Shown: positions 17,528 through 26,659, counted from the stretch's first letter. The stretch: 64,000 nucleotides of DNA from Allocoprococcus sp004560705 (GCF_052065755.1 NZ_JBQHTK010000004.1:62001-126000), one strand, 5' to 3'. Numbers and translations: made by a program. The notes: generated from the sequence alone by a model not told the origin.

Positions 17528-18079
17528 ATGTTCCATCTGGTGACAGGAGGAAGCGGAAGCGGAAAATCGAAATACGCAGAACAGCTGATCACGGAATTTG
17601 GAGAAAAAGAGCCCTGGAGAAAACGGTATTACCTTGCTACGATGATGCCCTTTGGGGAGGAGACAAAACAGAAAATCGAACGCCACCGGAAAATGAGAGA
17701 AGGAAAAGGGTTCTGTACTGTTGAATGCTATCTGGATTTGAAAAAACAGCTTATCGGGCTGTTTGATGAAGAAAAACAAGCATGTAAACCATTGGTTTTG
17801 TTGGAGTGTATGTCGAATCTTGCCGCAAATGAACTATATGAAGAGAACGGTGCAGGGGAGAATTCGGCTGAAATAATTATGGAAGGAATCCGCTTTCTTG
17901 TCGATCACAGCTGTCTGCTTGTGGTCGTTACAAATGAAGTTTTTGCCGAAAGTGTACCGGATTCCCCCGAGATGACTGTATATAAAGAGGTGCTTGGGAC
18001 GGTCAACTGCCGTATGGCAGGAATGGCAGATCAGGTAACGGAAGTGGTTTACGGAATTCCGGTGGAGGTGAAGAGATGA
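17528..18079 (+). CDS. cobU: Adenosylcobinamide kinase / adenosylcobinamide-phosphate guanylyltransferase
   Basis: Phosphorylates adenosylcobinamide and then transfers GMP to it, activating it for CobS. The 183-residue protein starts with the CobU P-loop VTGGSGSGKSKYAEQL, then RYYLATMMPFGEE, the RHRKMREGKGF segment with the guanylylated-His region, LLECMSNLAANEL and VVTNEVFAESVPDSPEMTVYKEVLGTVNCRMA. ATG 17528 has two overlapping purine-rich sites just upstream; the longer frame would start inside the solute-binding gene. It overlaps the following CobU-like gene by 4 bases. Confidence 0.93.
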   Translation: MFHLVTGGSGSGKSKYAEQLITEFGEKEPWRKRYYLATMMPFGEETKQKIERHRKMREGKGFCTVECYLDLKKQLIGLFDEEKQACKPLVLLECMSNLAANELYEENGAGENSAEIIMEGIRFLVDHSCLLVVVTNEVFAESVPDSPEMTVYKEVLGTVNCRMAGMADQVTEVVYGIPVEVKR

Positions 18080-18465
18080 GAATGATCATTGGCGGGGCAT
18101 TCCAGGGAAAAATGGAATATGCCCAAAAAGAATATCCCGGGATCAGATGGGTGGATGGAGCGGCGTGCTCGGAAGAAGAGCTGCTTCAGTGTGAAGGAGT
18201 CTATCATTTTCATCTGTATATCCGAAAGTCAATGGAAAAATATGAAGAGATGAGACTGTTTGCAGACAGAATCATTCGGGAAAATCCACAAATTGTGATC
18301 ATAACAGATGAAATTGGATACGGACTCGTCCCGATCGATGCTTTCGAGCGCAGATATCGTGAAGAGACAGGACGGATCTGCACCAGGCTTGCAGCATTTT
18401 CCGAACGCGTGGACCGGGTGGTGTGTGGTATCGGACTGCCAATCAAAGGAGGAGATGTGCGATGA
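18076..18465 (+). CDS. Short CobU-like protein with degenerate P-loop
   Basis: A 129-residue protein that looks like a shortened CobU paralogue. The N-terminus IIGGAFQGKMEYAQKE aligns by eye with the CobU P-loop, but the Ser/Thr after the Lys is replaced by Met. The C-terminal half, ITDEIGYGLVPIDAFERRYREETGRICTRLA, matches the VxNEVG-LGIVP and gRLNQRLA end of classical CobU. The central guanylylation region is missing. It overlaps cobU by 4 bases and cbiC by 4, so it is expressed with both. It could be a regulatory or accessory subunit, a kinase-only form, or a relic; function is not known to me. Confidence 0.7.
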   Translation: MRMIIGGAFQGKMEYAQKEYPGIRWVDGAACSEEELLQCEGVYHFHLYIRKSMEKYEEMRLFADRIIRENPQIVIITDEIGYGLVPIDAFERRYREETGRICTRLAAFSERVDRVVCGIGLPIKGGDVR

Positions 18466-19103
18466 AAATAGAATTGGAGCAGGTAAAGCCTGCGGAGATA
18501 GAAAAGAGAAGTTTTGAGATTATTACAGAGGAACTGGGAGATACGATCCTCATTCCGGGGACGGAGCCAATCGTAAAGCGATGTATCCATACCAGCGCTG
18601 ATTTTGATTATGTCGACAATCTGGTTTTTTCGGATCATGTTGTGGAAAGGGCGCTTAAAGCCCTGCGCGGCGGTGCGTCGATCGTGACGGACACTCAGAT
18701 GGGAAAATCAGGGATCAACAAAAAGAAGCTGGCTGAATACGGAGGACACGTGTACTGCTTTATGTCCGATGAGGACGTGGCAGAGGCCGCAAAAAAGGGA
18801 GGAACAACCCGTGCCCAGGCCAGCATGGACAAAGCGGCCGGGTTAAGCGAGAAGCTGATTTTCGCAATCGGTAACGCGCCGACAGCGCTGGTGAGATTGT
18901 ATGAATTAATTAAAGAAGGTAAAATAAATCCCGAGCTGATCATCGGAGTGCCGGTGGGATTTGTGAATGTGGTACAGTCCAAAGAGCTGATCCTTGGACT
19001 GAAGGATACACCTTATATCGTCGCAAAGGGAAGAAAAGGAGGAAGCAATATCGCAGCATGTATCTGCAATGCCCTTCTTTATATGCTGGATCAGGAGGCG
19101 TAA
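18462..19103 (+). CDS. cbiC: Cobalt-precorrin-8 (precorrin-8X) methylmutase
   Basis: Moves the methyl group from C11 to C12 to form cobyrinate. The 213-residue protein has the PAEIEKRSFEIITEELG start typical of CbiC, VKRCIHTSADFDYVDNLVFS with the catalytic His, DTQMGKSGINKK, IGNAPTALVRLYELI and GVPVGFVNVVQSKE, and closes with GSNIAACICNALLYM. ATG 18462 overlaps the preceding stop as ATGA; the longer open frame starting 39 bases upstream has no advantage. It is 3 bases from the next gene. Confidence 0.95.
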   Translation: MKIELEQVKPAEIEKRSFEIITEELGDTILIPGTEPIVKRCIHTSADFDYVDNLVFSDHVVERALKALRGGASIVTDTQMGKSGINKKKLAEYGGHVYCFMSDEDVAEAAKKGGTTRAQASMDKAAGLSEKLIFAIGNAPTALVRLYELIKEGKINPELIIGVPVGFVNVVQSKELILGLKDTPYIVAKGRKGGSNIAACICNALLYMLDQEA

Positions 19104-19106
19104 ACC

Positions 19107-19559
19107 ATGCGGAAGTCTTATTTCCCTATGTTTGTGGATATTTCGGAGAAAAAGATCGTTGTGATCGGGGCAGGCGTGATCGCGGCACGGCGTATACGGA
19201 CCCTTTTGGCATTTTCAGGGAACATTCATGTCATAGCATCTGAGATATGTGAAGAGGTCCTGAGACTGAAAGAAGAACAGAAGGTTCATTGTATCAGAAA
19301 AAAGTTCGAAGAGCAGGATCTTGCGGGGGCGGACATCGTGTTTGCAGCCACTAACAATCACAGATTGAACAGGCAGATCGTGTGTTACTGTAATGCACAT
19401 GGAATCCCGGTCAATACTTGTGATCAGAAAGAACTGTGCGATTTTTATTTTCCATCTATTGTTATAAAAGACGAAATCGTGATCGGAATTGGCTCCGGTG
19501 GGACGGATCCCGGAAAAGTAAAGTCTGTCAGAGAAAGAATTGAAGGGATGTTGGAGTGA
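19107..19559 (+). CDS. Precorrin-2 dehydrogenase (siroheme/cobalamin branch)
   Basis: NAD-dependent oxidation of precorrin-2 to sirohydrochlorin, the CysG N-terminal or SirC/Met8-like activity. The 150-residue protein has YFPMFVDISEKKIVVIGAGVIAARRIRTLL (Rossmann nucleotide site), DLAGADIVFAATNNHRLNRQIVCYC and GIPVNTCDQKELCDFYFPSIVIKDEIVIGIGSGGTDP. It is shorter than Met8 or CysG, lacking most of the C-terminal helical part, so chelatase activity is doubtful. It is the last gene of the corrinoid operon, 3 bases after cbiC. No clear terminator follows. Confidence 0.88.
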   Translation: MRKSYFPMFVDISEKKIVVIGAGVIAARRIRTLLAFSGNIHVIASEICEEVLRLKEEQKVHCIRKKFEEQDLAGADIVFAATNNHRLNRQIVCYCNAHGIPVNTCDQKELCDFYFPSIVIKDEIVIGIGSGGTDPGKVKSVRERIEGMLE

Positions 19560-19754
19560 GCGGTGTACGCTGTACAAAGACAAAAATATGAGGTTTGTGC
19601 AAATTGTTGCAGCGTATTTGGTAAAAATATATAAAAATACGGGATTGGGTTTGTACTTTGTGCATAAATGTGTTCTTCAGTGAAAAACGTTTGTTTATGT
19701 GCGTGACACAAAAACATAAACTTGTAGAATGTGCGCAATACACGGAAAAAAGTG

Positions 19755-19783
19755 TTGAAAATCCGGCTGATTTTCCTTATGAT
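19755..19783 (+). promoter_or_regulatory. Sigma-A promoter for tdh-kbl
   Basis: TTGAAA at 19755-19760, a 17-base spacer, and TATGAT at 19778-19783. It lies 47 bases before the tdh start. The 270-base gap from 19560 also has an 8-base inverted repeat GTTTATGT/ACATAAAC between 19693 and 19721 just upstream, a possible operator. No terminator for the corrinoid operon is evident in the gap, so read-through into tdh is possible. Confidence 0.7.
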
Positions 19784-19829
19784 ATAAGTAACGGTTAAGG
19801 GAAATATTTCAAGCACGGAGGTTGAAAAC

Positions 19830-20882
19830 ATGAATGATAATATGATGTGGGCACTGGTGAAAGAAAAACCGGAACAGGGACTTTGGATGAAGAGAGTACC
19901 GATCCCGGAGGTTGGACCAAATGATGTGAAGATCAAGATCCACAAAAATGCAATTTGTGGTACGGACGTACACATTTATCAGTGGAATGACTGGGCACAG
20001 CACACGATCCCGATCGGACTTACAGCCGGACACGAGTATGTAGGCGAAGTTGTAGAAGTCGGAGCCGGTGTACAGGGATTCAAACCGGGCGATCTGGTAT
20101 CCGGTGAAGGACATATCACCTGCGGCAAATGCCGTAACTGTCTGGAAGGACACAAGGAGAACTGTAAAGATGCAAAGGGCGTTGGCGTAAACAGAAACGG
20201 TGCGTTTGCTGAGTATCTGGTAATTCCGGCATCCAATGTATGGCCATGCAACCCGGCTATCGATGAGGAACTCTATGCAATATTTGATCCGTTTGGAAAT
20301 GCAACACATACAGCACTTTCTTATGATATGCTTGGCGAAGACGTTCTGATTGCAGGTGCCGGTCCGATCGGTATTATGGCAGCAGCAATCGCAAAATTCT
20401 CAGGAGCAAGACATGTTGTTATTACAGATATGAACCAGTATCGTCTGGATCTTGCGAAGAAACTCGGAGCAACAAGAACGGTCAATCTGACACAGGAAAA
20501 ACTGCCGGATGTCATGAAGGAAATCGGAATGACAGAAGGATTTGACGTGGGTCTTGAAATGTCCGGAAGCCAGGTGGCTCTTCATGATATGATCCACAAC
20601 ATGAAACATGGTGGAAATATCGCACTTCTGGGTCTTCAGAGAACAGATGCTACGGTAGATCTGGAGACCGTAATCTTCAACGGACTGAATATCCGCGGTA
20701 TTTACGGAAGAAAAGTATGGGATACATGGTACAAGATGTCTACTATGGTTCAGGCCGGACTGGATATCTCTCCGATCATCACGCATCGTTTTGACATCAG
20801 AGATTACGAAAAGGGATTTGCAGCAATGATTTCCGGAGAATCAGGAAAAGTAATTCTTGACTGGGCACATATCAACGATTAA
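19830..20882 (+). CDS. tdh: L-threonine 3-dehydrogenase, zinc-dependent
   Basis: Oxidises L-threonine to 2-amino-3-ketobutyrate with NAD+. The 350-residue MDR protein carries the catalytic zinc site (AICGTDVHIYQWNDWAQ, GHEYVGEVVEVG), the structural zinc Cys cluster (CGKCRNCLEGHKENC) and a Rossmann motif in VLIAGAGPIGIMAAAIAKFSGA. HIYQWNDWAQ is characteristic of threonine dehydrogenase within the family. GGAGG precedes the start at about 19816-19820. Its product is the substrate of the enzyme encoded next, and the two genes form a two-gene operon. Confidence 0.95.
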   Translation: MNDNMMWALVKEKPEQGLWMKRVPIPEVGPNDVKIKIHKNAICGTDVHIYQWNDWAQHTIPIGLTAGHEYVGEVVEVGAGVQGFKPGDLVSGEGHITCGKCRNCLEGHKENCKDAKGVGVNRNGAFAEYLVIPASNVWPCNPAIDEELYAIFDPFGNATHTALSYDMLGEDVLIAGAGPIGIMAAAIAKFSGARHVVITDMNQYRLDLAKKLGATRTVNLTQEKLPDVMKEIGMTEGFDVGLEMSGSQVALHDMIHNMKHGGNIALLGLQRTDATVDLETVIFNGLNIRGIYGRKVWDTWYKMSTMVQAGLDISPIITHRFDIRDYEKGFAAMISGESGKVILDWAHIND

Positions 20883-20902
20883 TAGAAAGGGGACCGCAGT
20901 AA

Positions 20903-22099
20903 ATGGCACGTAAGAATGATATTTTAAGTATTTATACAAAAGAAGTAGAAGACATTAAGGAAGCAGGACTTTTTAAAGGCGAGGCTCCGTTCGTTTCTCC
21001 GCAGGGAGCTAGAGTAAAGATGGAAGACGGCAGAGAGTTGCTTTGCATGTGTGCAAATAACTATCTTGGACTGGGAGACAGCCCGCGTCTGATTGAAGCA
21101 GCAAAGAAAACATATGATGAAAAGGGATACGGAGTTGCATCTGTCCGTTTTATCTGTGGAACACAGGACATTCATAAACAGCTCGAGAAGAAGATCTCCA
21201 GCTTCCTCGGAACCGATGACACGATTCTTTACTCTTCCTGCTTTGATGCAAACGGTGGCCTTTTTGAGACGATCCTGACAGCAGAAGATGCAGTCATCAG
21301 TGATGAACTGAATCACGCATCCATCATCGACGGAGTACGTCTCTGCAAAGCAAAACGTTTCCGTTATAAAAACAACAATATGGAAGACCTGGAAGCACAG
21401 CTGAAAGCTGCAGATGAAGCAGGCGCAAGAATCAAACTGATCGCAACAGACGGTGTGTTCTCTATGGACGGAATCATCTGCAATCTGAAAGGTGTATGTG
21501 ATCTTGCTGATAAATACAATGCGCTGGTTATGGTTGATGACAGCCATGCCGTTGGCTTTGTAGGAAAACATGGACGCGGAACTGCAGAGTACTGCGGTGT
21601 AGAAGGACGTGTTGATATCATTACCGGAACACTTGGAAAAGCACTTGGCGGAGCTTCCGGCGGATATACGAGCGGACGTAAGGAAATCATCGATCTTCTT
21701 CGTCAGAGAAGCCGTCCGTACCTGTTCTCCAATTCTCTTGCACCGGCAATCGCAGGCGCAAGCATTGAGATGTTCAACATGCTGGAAGAAAGCACAGAGC
21801 TTCGCGATCACTTGGAAGAAGTGACTGCTTACTACCGCAAACAGCTCGTTGATAACGGCTTCGACATCATTCCGGGAACCCACCCATGCGTACCGGTTAT
21901 GCTGTATGACGAAAGACTGGCAGGCGAATATGCAAAGAAAATGATGGAAAAAGGTGTATACGTAGTAGCCTTCTCTTATCCGGTCGTACCGAAGGGAAAA
22001 GCAAGAATCCGTACACAGGTTTGCGCAAGCCATACAAAAGAAGATATCGATTTCATTGTAAAATGCTTCAAGGAAGTTAGAGAAGAAATCGGAAGATAA
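20903..22099 (+). CDS. kbl: Glycine C-acetyltransferase (2-amino-3-ketobutyrate CoA ligase)
   Basis: PLP enzyme that splits 2-amino-3-ketobutyrate with CoA into glycine and acetyl-CoA. The 398-residue alpha-oxoamine synthase family protein has MCANNYLGLGDSPRLIEAA, FICGTQDIHKQLEKKISSFLG, SDELNHASIIDGVRL, MVDDSHAVGFVGKHGRGT and the PLP lysine in ITGTLGKALGGASGGYTSG. It follows tdh with a 20-base gap that holds an AAAGGGG ribosome binding site. An intrinsic terminator follows directly. Confidence 0.95.
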   Translation: MARKNDILSIYTKEVEDIKEAGLFKGEAPFVSPQGARVKMEDGRELLCMCANNYLGLGDSPRLIEAAKKTYDEKGYGVASVRFICGTQDIHKQLEKKISSFLGTDDTILYSSCFDANGGLFETILTAEDAVISDELNHASIIDGVRLCKAKRFRYKNNNMEDLEAQLKAADEAGARIKLIATDGVFSMDGIICNLKGVCDLADKYNALVMVDDSHAVGFVGKHGRGTAEYCGVEGRVDIITGTLGKALGGASGGYTSGRKEIIDLLRQRSRPYLFSNSLAPAIAGASIEMFNMLEESTELRDHLEEVTAYYRKQLVDNGFDIIPGTHPCVPVMLYDERLAGEYAKKMMEKGVYVVAFSYPVVPKGKARIRTQVCASHTKEDIDFIVKCFKEVREEIGR

Positions 22100-22114
22100 T
22101 TATAGATAGATTTT

Positions 22115-22154
22115 GGAGGATGTCTCTTTGGGGAAGGAGATGTCCTCCTTTTTT
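22115..22154 (+). terminator. Intrinsic terminator of tdh-kbl
   Basis: A 12-13 base-pair stem starting GGAGGATGTCTC, with a G-rich loop and the 3' arm GGAGATGTCCTCC, is followed by six T. It allows two G-U pairs and lies 15 bases after the kbl stop. Confidence 0.85.
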
Positions 22155-22205
22155 GTGCTTCGGAGAAACGGGTTGAATAGTTGCCAACGATGAAGAATGT
22201 TCAGT

Positions 22206-22234
22206 TGTAAATGAAGAAAGGAACTGATATACTG
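22206..22234 (+). promoter_or_regulatory. Sigma-A promoter for the SNF2-like gene
   Basis: TTGTAA at 22206-22211, a 17-base spacer and TATACT at 22229-22234 with an extended TG. The start codon is 88 bases beyond the -10 hexamer. Confidence 0.6.
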
Positions 22235-22321
22235 AAAAAGAATGTATTTAAAGTCAGAGATTTGTTTTTGTAGGCTAAATGGTAGTAATTGCGTAAAGAT
22301 AGATATGATGGAGCATTACAA

Positions 22322-25300
22322 ATGAAAGAATGGAAAGAAAGATTCGATGAAACATCACTGGAATGGGGCAAAAAGGCATGCTTGAACAGAAAGGTTGTTG
22401 ATTTGACCAGGACAGAGAAAGGGTATTCGGCAGCAGTATTAGAGAGACAACGAGCAGAGGTTGTTATCAAAATGACGGATGATGACATTTCACGTATGAA
22501 CTGCCAGTGCGCAATCGCGAAAAGTGGGAAAAACTGCAGGCACATGGCGGCAGTACTCTATGCGATTGACATGAGAAAAGAGGCAGAACAGAGTCGAAAA
22601 AATGAAGAGGAACTCATGAAGCTATGGAGGGAGAACGAAGAAAAGCATGCAGCAGAAGAGCAAAAAAAATCGAAGCTTCAGATAAAAAGGAGAAGAACAG
22701 CATATGAAAAAGAAGAACTGAAGCGTCGTGAAGAAGAAAGAGTTGCGGAAGAAAAGAAACGCCTGGAGGAGGAAGAAGCGGCACGCGAAAAGAGACGAAT
22801 CGAAGAAGAAAAAGCTGTGGAAGAAAAGAAACGTCAGGAAGAAGAAAAAGCTGCAAAGAAGCTTGCCAGAGAGCAGAGAAAAGCGAAAAAAGCACGGCAG
22901 GATGAGGAACGAAAGAAAATAGCAGAACAGCGCCGCGAAAAAGAGGCGGAGAGAATCCGTGCGGAAGAGGCCAGGAAGGAAGAAATCCGAAATAAGAAAA
23001 AGGAAGAAGCGAAAAGGCGAGAAGAAAAACGGCGTCTGGAGGAAGAAGGAAAACGCAGAGCTGAAGAACTGAAAAAAGAGGAAGAAAAGCGCAAGGCTGA
23101 GAAACTCAGGAAGGCAGAAGAAGAACGGATTGCAGAGGAACTGCGCCGAAAAGAAGAACAGCGGCTGGCCGAGGAGAGAATGCTGTCTGAAGTAAAGAAG
23201 CGTCAGCAGGAAAGAGCAAGAAGACAGATGCTGAAAAAGGATTATGAGACTTTGGAAAATCCATGGCATGATGACTCAGAAGAAATGGATTCAGAAAAGG
23301 CTCAAAAGAGAATGAATGCATTAGAGAACTATTCTTACTTCAGACCCGAGGTTATCAGAAATGCGATGAAATTTTCGAAGGCAGTGCAGAGTGAAGCTGA
23401 GAAAGTGATCAGAAACGGCAAACTCAGATTAGATGAGGTAGGAACCGGTTATAATCAGATGACAAGAGAAATACTGGGACAGATCAGTTTCAGTTGTGAG
23501 GAAGACGGGATCGAATTTCCGGTTTATGTCCAGTTTGCCAGAGATGAACTGTTGTCTCTTCAGTGTCATTGCCCTGAGTGCCGGATGAATTATTATGGCT
23601 GGTATTATTCGAAGAATCAGTTTTGCAAGTATAAGGCGGGAGCCTTACTTGAGACAGAAAGGATTTTAAAGGATCAGAACATCGGAGATGCAACGGACTA
23701 CAGTGGAAAACGGGTCCTTTCCTCTTTTTCCAATAAACGAATGACGAAATTTGTGTCGGATATGGAAGCAGAACCGAAGAATCTGCGTCTGGTTCCGAGA
23801 CTGGTCATGAAGGATGGAAAACTGACACTGACTTTCAAGGTGGGAGAGAACAAACTGTTTGTAGTAAAAAAATTGAATGAATTCTGTGAGAATGTTAAGA
23901 ATGCTTCAACGGCAGTGTATGGAAGCAGTACGAATATTAATCATAATATTGAGAATTTCACAGAAGAAAGCCGGAAATGGATCCATTTTATTAATCAGAT
24001 TGTCCGGGATGAGAATGCATTTGCGCGGAGAATGATGGAATCAAGAAACTATTATTCTTACCAGAAGCAGGATGTGGGAGGTTCTGTTGATCTCTATGGA
24101 TGGAGGCTGGACGAATTCTATAATCAGATGGGAGGAGAGCCTGTCGAGTACGAAAACCGCGACAAGTCACCGGTGAAAAAGATTTATCTGGAACCGGGAA
24201 TCGGTGAACCGAAGATCCAGATGAGAATCAGTGCGGATACACTGGGGACGCACAAGGAATTCCATGGAGTGAGAGTCAGAGGAAACTTGCCGGAATTATT
24301 CTATGGAGTAGATACAGCCTACTATATCAGTGGTACTCATTTTATGAAAGTGGAACCAGAATTTCTTGGCAAAATGGAACCTCTGACAAGAGCGGCTGAT
24401 GGTGGCTCAATTGCCTTCTTGGTAGGACGCAATCATATGGCAGAGTTTTTTTACCGTACTCTTCCACAATTACGTGAAGTAGCAGATATTACGGAAGCGG
24501 AACCGGAAAAATTCCGTTCGTATCTGCCGCCGGAAGTACAGTTTCGATTTGATCTGGATGCACCGGAGCAGGATGTCGTATGCCGTGCACTGGCGTGTTA
24601 CGGAGAACAGGAGTTCTCTCTGACTGACTATTTTGATGATGAATTAATTGAAAACATGGCTGCCTTTCGTGATTATGAGAGAGAACAGGAAACCATAGCA
24701 TATCTGTTTCAGTATTTACCCGAAATTAATTGGGAAAGTGAAAGCTTCAGTTGTGGAAAAGATGAGGAACGAATCTATAATCTGATGAAGAACGGGCTGG
24801 ATAAGATGCTGGAGCTGGGCGAAGTGAGATGCACGAAAAGCTTCCTGGGATACCGTACGATCAATAGAGTTCGTGTATCTGCGGGGGTATCTGTCTCCGA
24901 GGGAATGCTGAATCTGGAAATTTCGACTACGGATGTACCGATGCAGGAACTGTTGGAACTTCTGCAGAGTTATCGCACAAAGAAAAAATATTACCGGTTA
25001 AAGGATGGCTCCTTCGTTGATCTGGAGAATTCTCCACTGGAAGCTTTAAATGAGATGATTCAGGGACTGCATGTGAAGCCAAAAGAGTTCCTGAAAGGCC
25101 AACTACATCTTCCGATGTATCGGACGCTTTATCTGGATAAACTGCTGGAAGAAAACGAGAGCATTTACAGTAACAGAGACAGTCATTTCCGTAAGATCAT
25201 TAAAGGATTTAAGACGGTAAAGGAAGCGGACTTTGAAGAGCCAGAGAGTTTAAGCAAAGTGATGCGTCCTTACCAGAAAGATGGATTTAAGTGGCTGCGA

Positions 25301-26659
25301 ACACTGGAGGAGTGGGGATTTGGCGGAATCCTTGCGGATGATATGGGACTTGGGAAGACGCTGCAGGCGATTGCTGTGCTTCTTTCTGCAAAACAAGAAG
25401 GAAAAGAAGGAACGTCTCTAATCATAGCGCCGGCTTCTCTGGTCTTCAACTGGCAGGAAGAGTTCAGCCGCTTTGCATCGGAACTTCGGGTAAATGTGGT
25501 TGCCGGTACGCAGAATGAGCGCCGGAATATTGTTGAAAACTGGAAGGATGTGGATGTGCTGATTACGTCTTATGACCTGCTCAAACGTGATATTGGGTTT
25601 TATGACGAAAAAACATTTCTCTATGAGATCATTGATGAAGCGCAGTATATAAAAAATCATTCAACAGCTGCAGCCAAAGCAGTTAAGGTGATACAAAGCA
25701 AAACCAGGTATGCTCTGACGGGAACCCCGATCGAGAATCGCTTAAGTGAGCTTTGGAGCATCTTCGATTATCTCATGCCGGGATTCTTATATTCTTACGA
25801 AGCTTTCCGAAAAGAACTTGAGATTCCGATTGCAAAGAATCAGGATGAGGCTGCTACAAAGAGACTACAGAAGATGACGGCTCCTTTCATCCTGAGAAGG
25901 CTGAAAGAGAATGTTTTGAAAGACCTTCCGGAGAAAATGGAAGAAATCAGGTATGTCAAGTTTGAAGATACACAGCAGAAGTTATATGATGGACAGGTAC
26001 TGCATTTGAAACAGGTAATTTCCGAGCAGGACAATCAGGAGTTTAATAAGAATAAGCTGCAGGTATTAGCGGAAATCACGAAGCTTCGGCAGATTTGTTG
26101 CGATCCTTCGCTTTGTTTTGAACACTATCGCGGAGAAGCCGCGAAGGTTGATGCATGTCTGGATCTGGTGCAGAGTGCGATGGATGGCGGACATCGTATC
26201 CTGCTGTTTTCACAGTTTACTTCTATGCTGGATATTTTGAAGGAGAATTTTGATAAGGCGGGAATCCCGTATTTCCTGATAACGGGAAGCACCGCAAAAG
26301 AAAAACGTCTTGAGCTTGTCAGGGAATTTAACGAAGGAGATACGCCGGTATTTTTGATTTCATTGAAAGCAGGTGGAGTCGGACTTAATCTTACCGGTGC
26401 AGATGTGGTCATCCATTATGATCCATGGTGGAATCAGGCGGTTCAGAATCAGGCGACAGACCGTGCGCACCGAATCGGTCAGACGCGGAAAGTGACAGTG
26501 TATAAACTCCTGGCGAAGAACACGATTGAGGAGAAGATTCAAAAGCTGCAAGAGAAGAAAACTGATCTTGCTACCCAGATCTTAAGTGGAGAGAATGGAT
26601 ATTTGGGAAGTATGAACCGAGATGAATTGCTGGAACTTCTGGATTCCAATCAGGCATAA
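22322..26659 (+). CDS. SWIM zinc finger / SNF2-family helicase-like ATPase
   Basis: Predicted DNA-dependent ATPase of the Swi2/Snf2 class, possibly a DNA remodelling or repair translocase. The 1445-residue protein has a SWIM zinc finger near residues 59-82 (CQCAIAKSGKNCRHMAAVL). Residues about 93-313 are a Glu/Lys/Arg-rich predicted coiled coil of unusual length. A second SWIM-like element (CHCPEC then FCKYKAGALL, the His replaced) is near 414-442. The C-terminal helicase core, from about 975, shows GGILADDMGLGKTLQAIAVLL, DEAQYIKN, LTGTPIENRLSELWSIFDYL, LLFSQFTSMLDIL and DRAHRIGQTRKVTVYKLL. ATG 22322 has GGAG 8 bases upstream; the longer frame begins with an unsupported TTG. SWIM-SNF2 proteins are common in Firmicutes; the long charged insert is the unusual part. 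Confidence 0.9.
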   Translation: MKEWKERFDETSLEWGKKACLNRKVVDLTRTEKGYSAAVLERQRAEVVIKMTDDDISRMNCQCAIAKSGKNCRHMAAVLYAIDMRKEAEQSRKNEEELMKLWRENEEKHAAEEQKKSKLQIKRRRTAYEKEELKRREEERVAEEKKRLEEEEAAREKRRIEEEKAVEEKKRQEEEKAAKKLAREQRKAKKARQDEERKKIAEQRREKEAERIRAEEARKEEIRNKKKEEAKRREEKRRLEEEGKRRAEELKKEEEKRKAEKLRKAEEERIAEELRRKEEQRLAEERMLSEVKKRQQERARRQMLKKDYETLENPWHDDSEEMDSEKAQKRMNALENYSYFRPEVIRNAMKFSKAVQSEAEKVIRNGKLRLDEVGTGYNQMTREILGQISFSCEEDGIEFPVYVQFARDELLSLQCHCPECRMNYYGWYYSKNQFCKYKAGALLETERILKDQNIGDATDYSGKRVLSSFSNKRMTKFVSDMEAEPKNLRLVPRLVMKDGKLTLTFKVGENKLFVVKKLNEFCENVKNASTAVYGSSTNINHNIENFTEESRKWIHFINQIVRDENAFARRMMESRNYYSYQKQDVGGSVDLYGWRLDEFYNQMGGEPVEYENRDKSPVKKIYLEPGIGEPKIQMRISADTLGTHKEFHGVRVRGNLPELFYGVDTAYYISGTHFMKVEPEFLGKMEPLTRAADGGSIAFLVGRNHMAEFFYRTLPQLREVADITEAEPEKFRSYLPPEVQFRFDLDAPEQDVVCRALACYGEQEFSLTDYFDDELIENMAAFRDYEREQETIAYLFQYLPEINWESESFSCGKDEERIYNLMKNGLDKMLELGEVRCTKSFLGYRTINRVRVSAGVSVSEGMLNLEISTTDVPMQELLELLQSYRTKKKYYRLKDGSFVDLENSPLEALNEMIQGLHVKPKEFLKGQLHLPMYRTLYLDKLLEENESIYSNRDSHFRKIIKGFKTVKEADFEEPESLSKVMRPYQKDGFKWLRTLEEWGFGGILADDMGLGKTLQAIAVLLSAKQEGKEGTSLIIAPASLVFNWQEEFSRFASELRVNVVAGTQNERRNIVENWKDVDVLITSYDLLKRDIGFYDEKTFLYEIIDEAQYIKNHSTAAAKAVKVIQSKTRYALTGTPIENRLSELWSIFDYLMPGFLYSYEAFRKELEIPIAKNQDEAATKRLQKMTAPFILRRLKENVLKDLPEKMEEIRYVKFEDTQQKLYDGQVLHLKQVISEQDNQEFNKNKLQVLAEITKLRQICCDPSLCFEHYRGEAAKVDACLDLVQSAMDGGHRILLFSQFTSMLDILKENFDKAGIPYFLITGSTAKEKRLELVREFNEGDTPVFLISLKAGGVGLNLTGADVVIHYDPWWNQAVQNQATDRAHRIGQTRKVTVYKLLAKNTIEEKIQKLQEKKTDLATQILSGENGYLGSMNRDELLELLDSNQA

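Noticed and set aside
1..19829. Cobalamin riboswitch inside the corrinoid operon or before tdh
   Set aside because: I looked in the few intergenic gaps for a B12-box-like element and found none; if one exists it should be upstream of the window.
20924..22033. 369-codon open frame on the - strand over kbl
   Set aside because: It is antisense to a clearly recognisable enzyme, has a Cys/Ser/Phe-rich composition with no motif, and arises from codon bias of kbl.
22622..23269. Phe/Leu/Ser-rich frames on the - strand over the coiled-coil part of the SNF2-like gene
   Set aside because: They are the complement of Glu/Lys codon runs and have no independent support.
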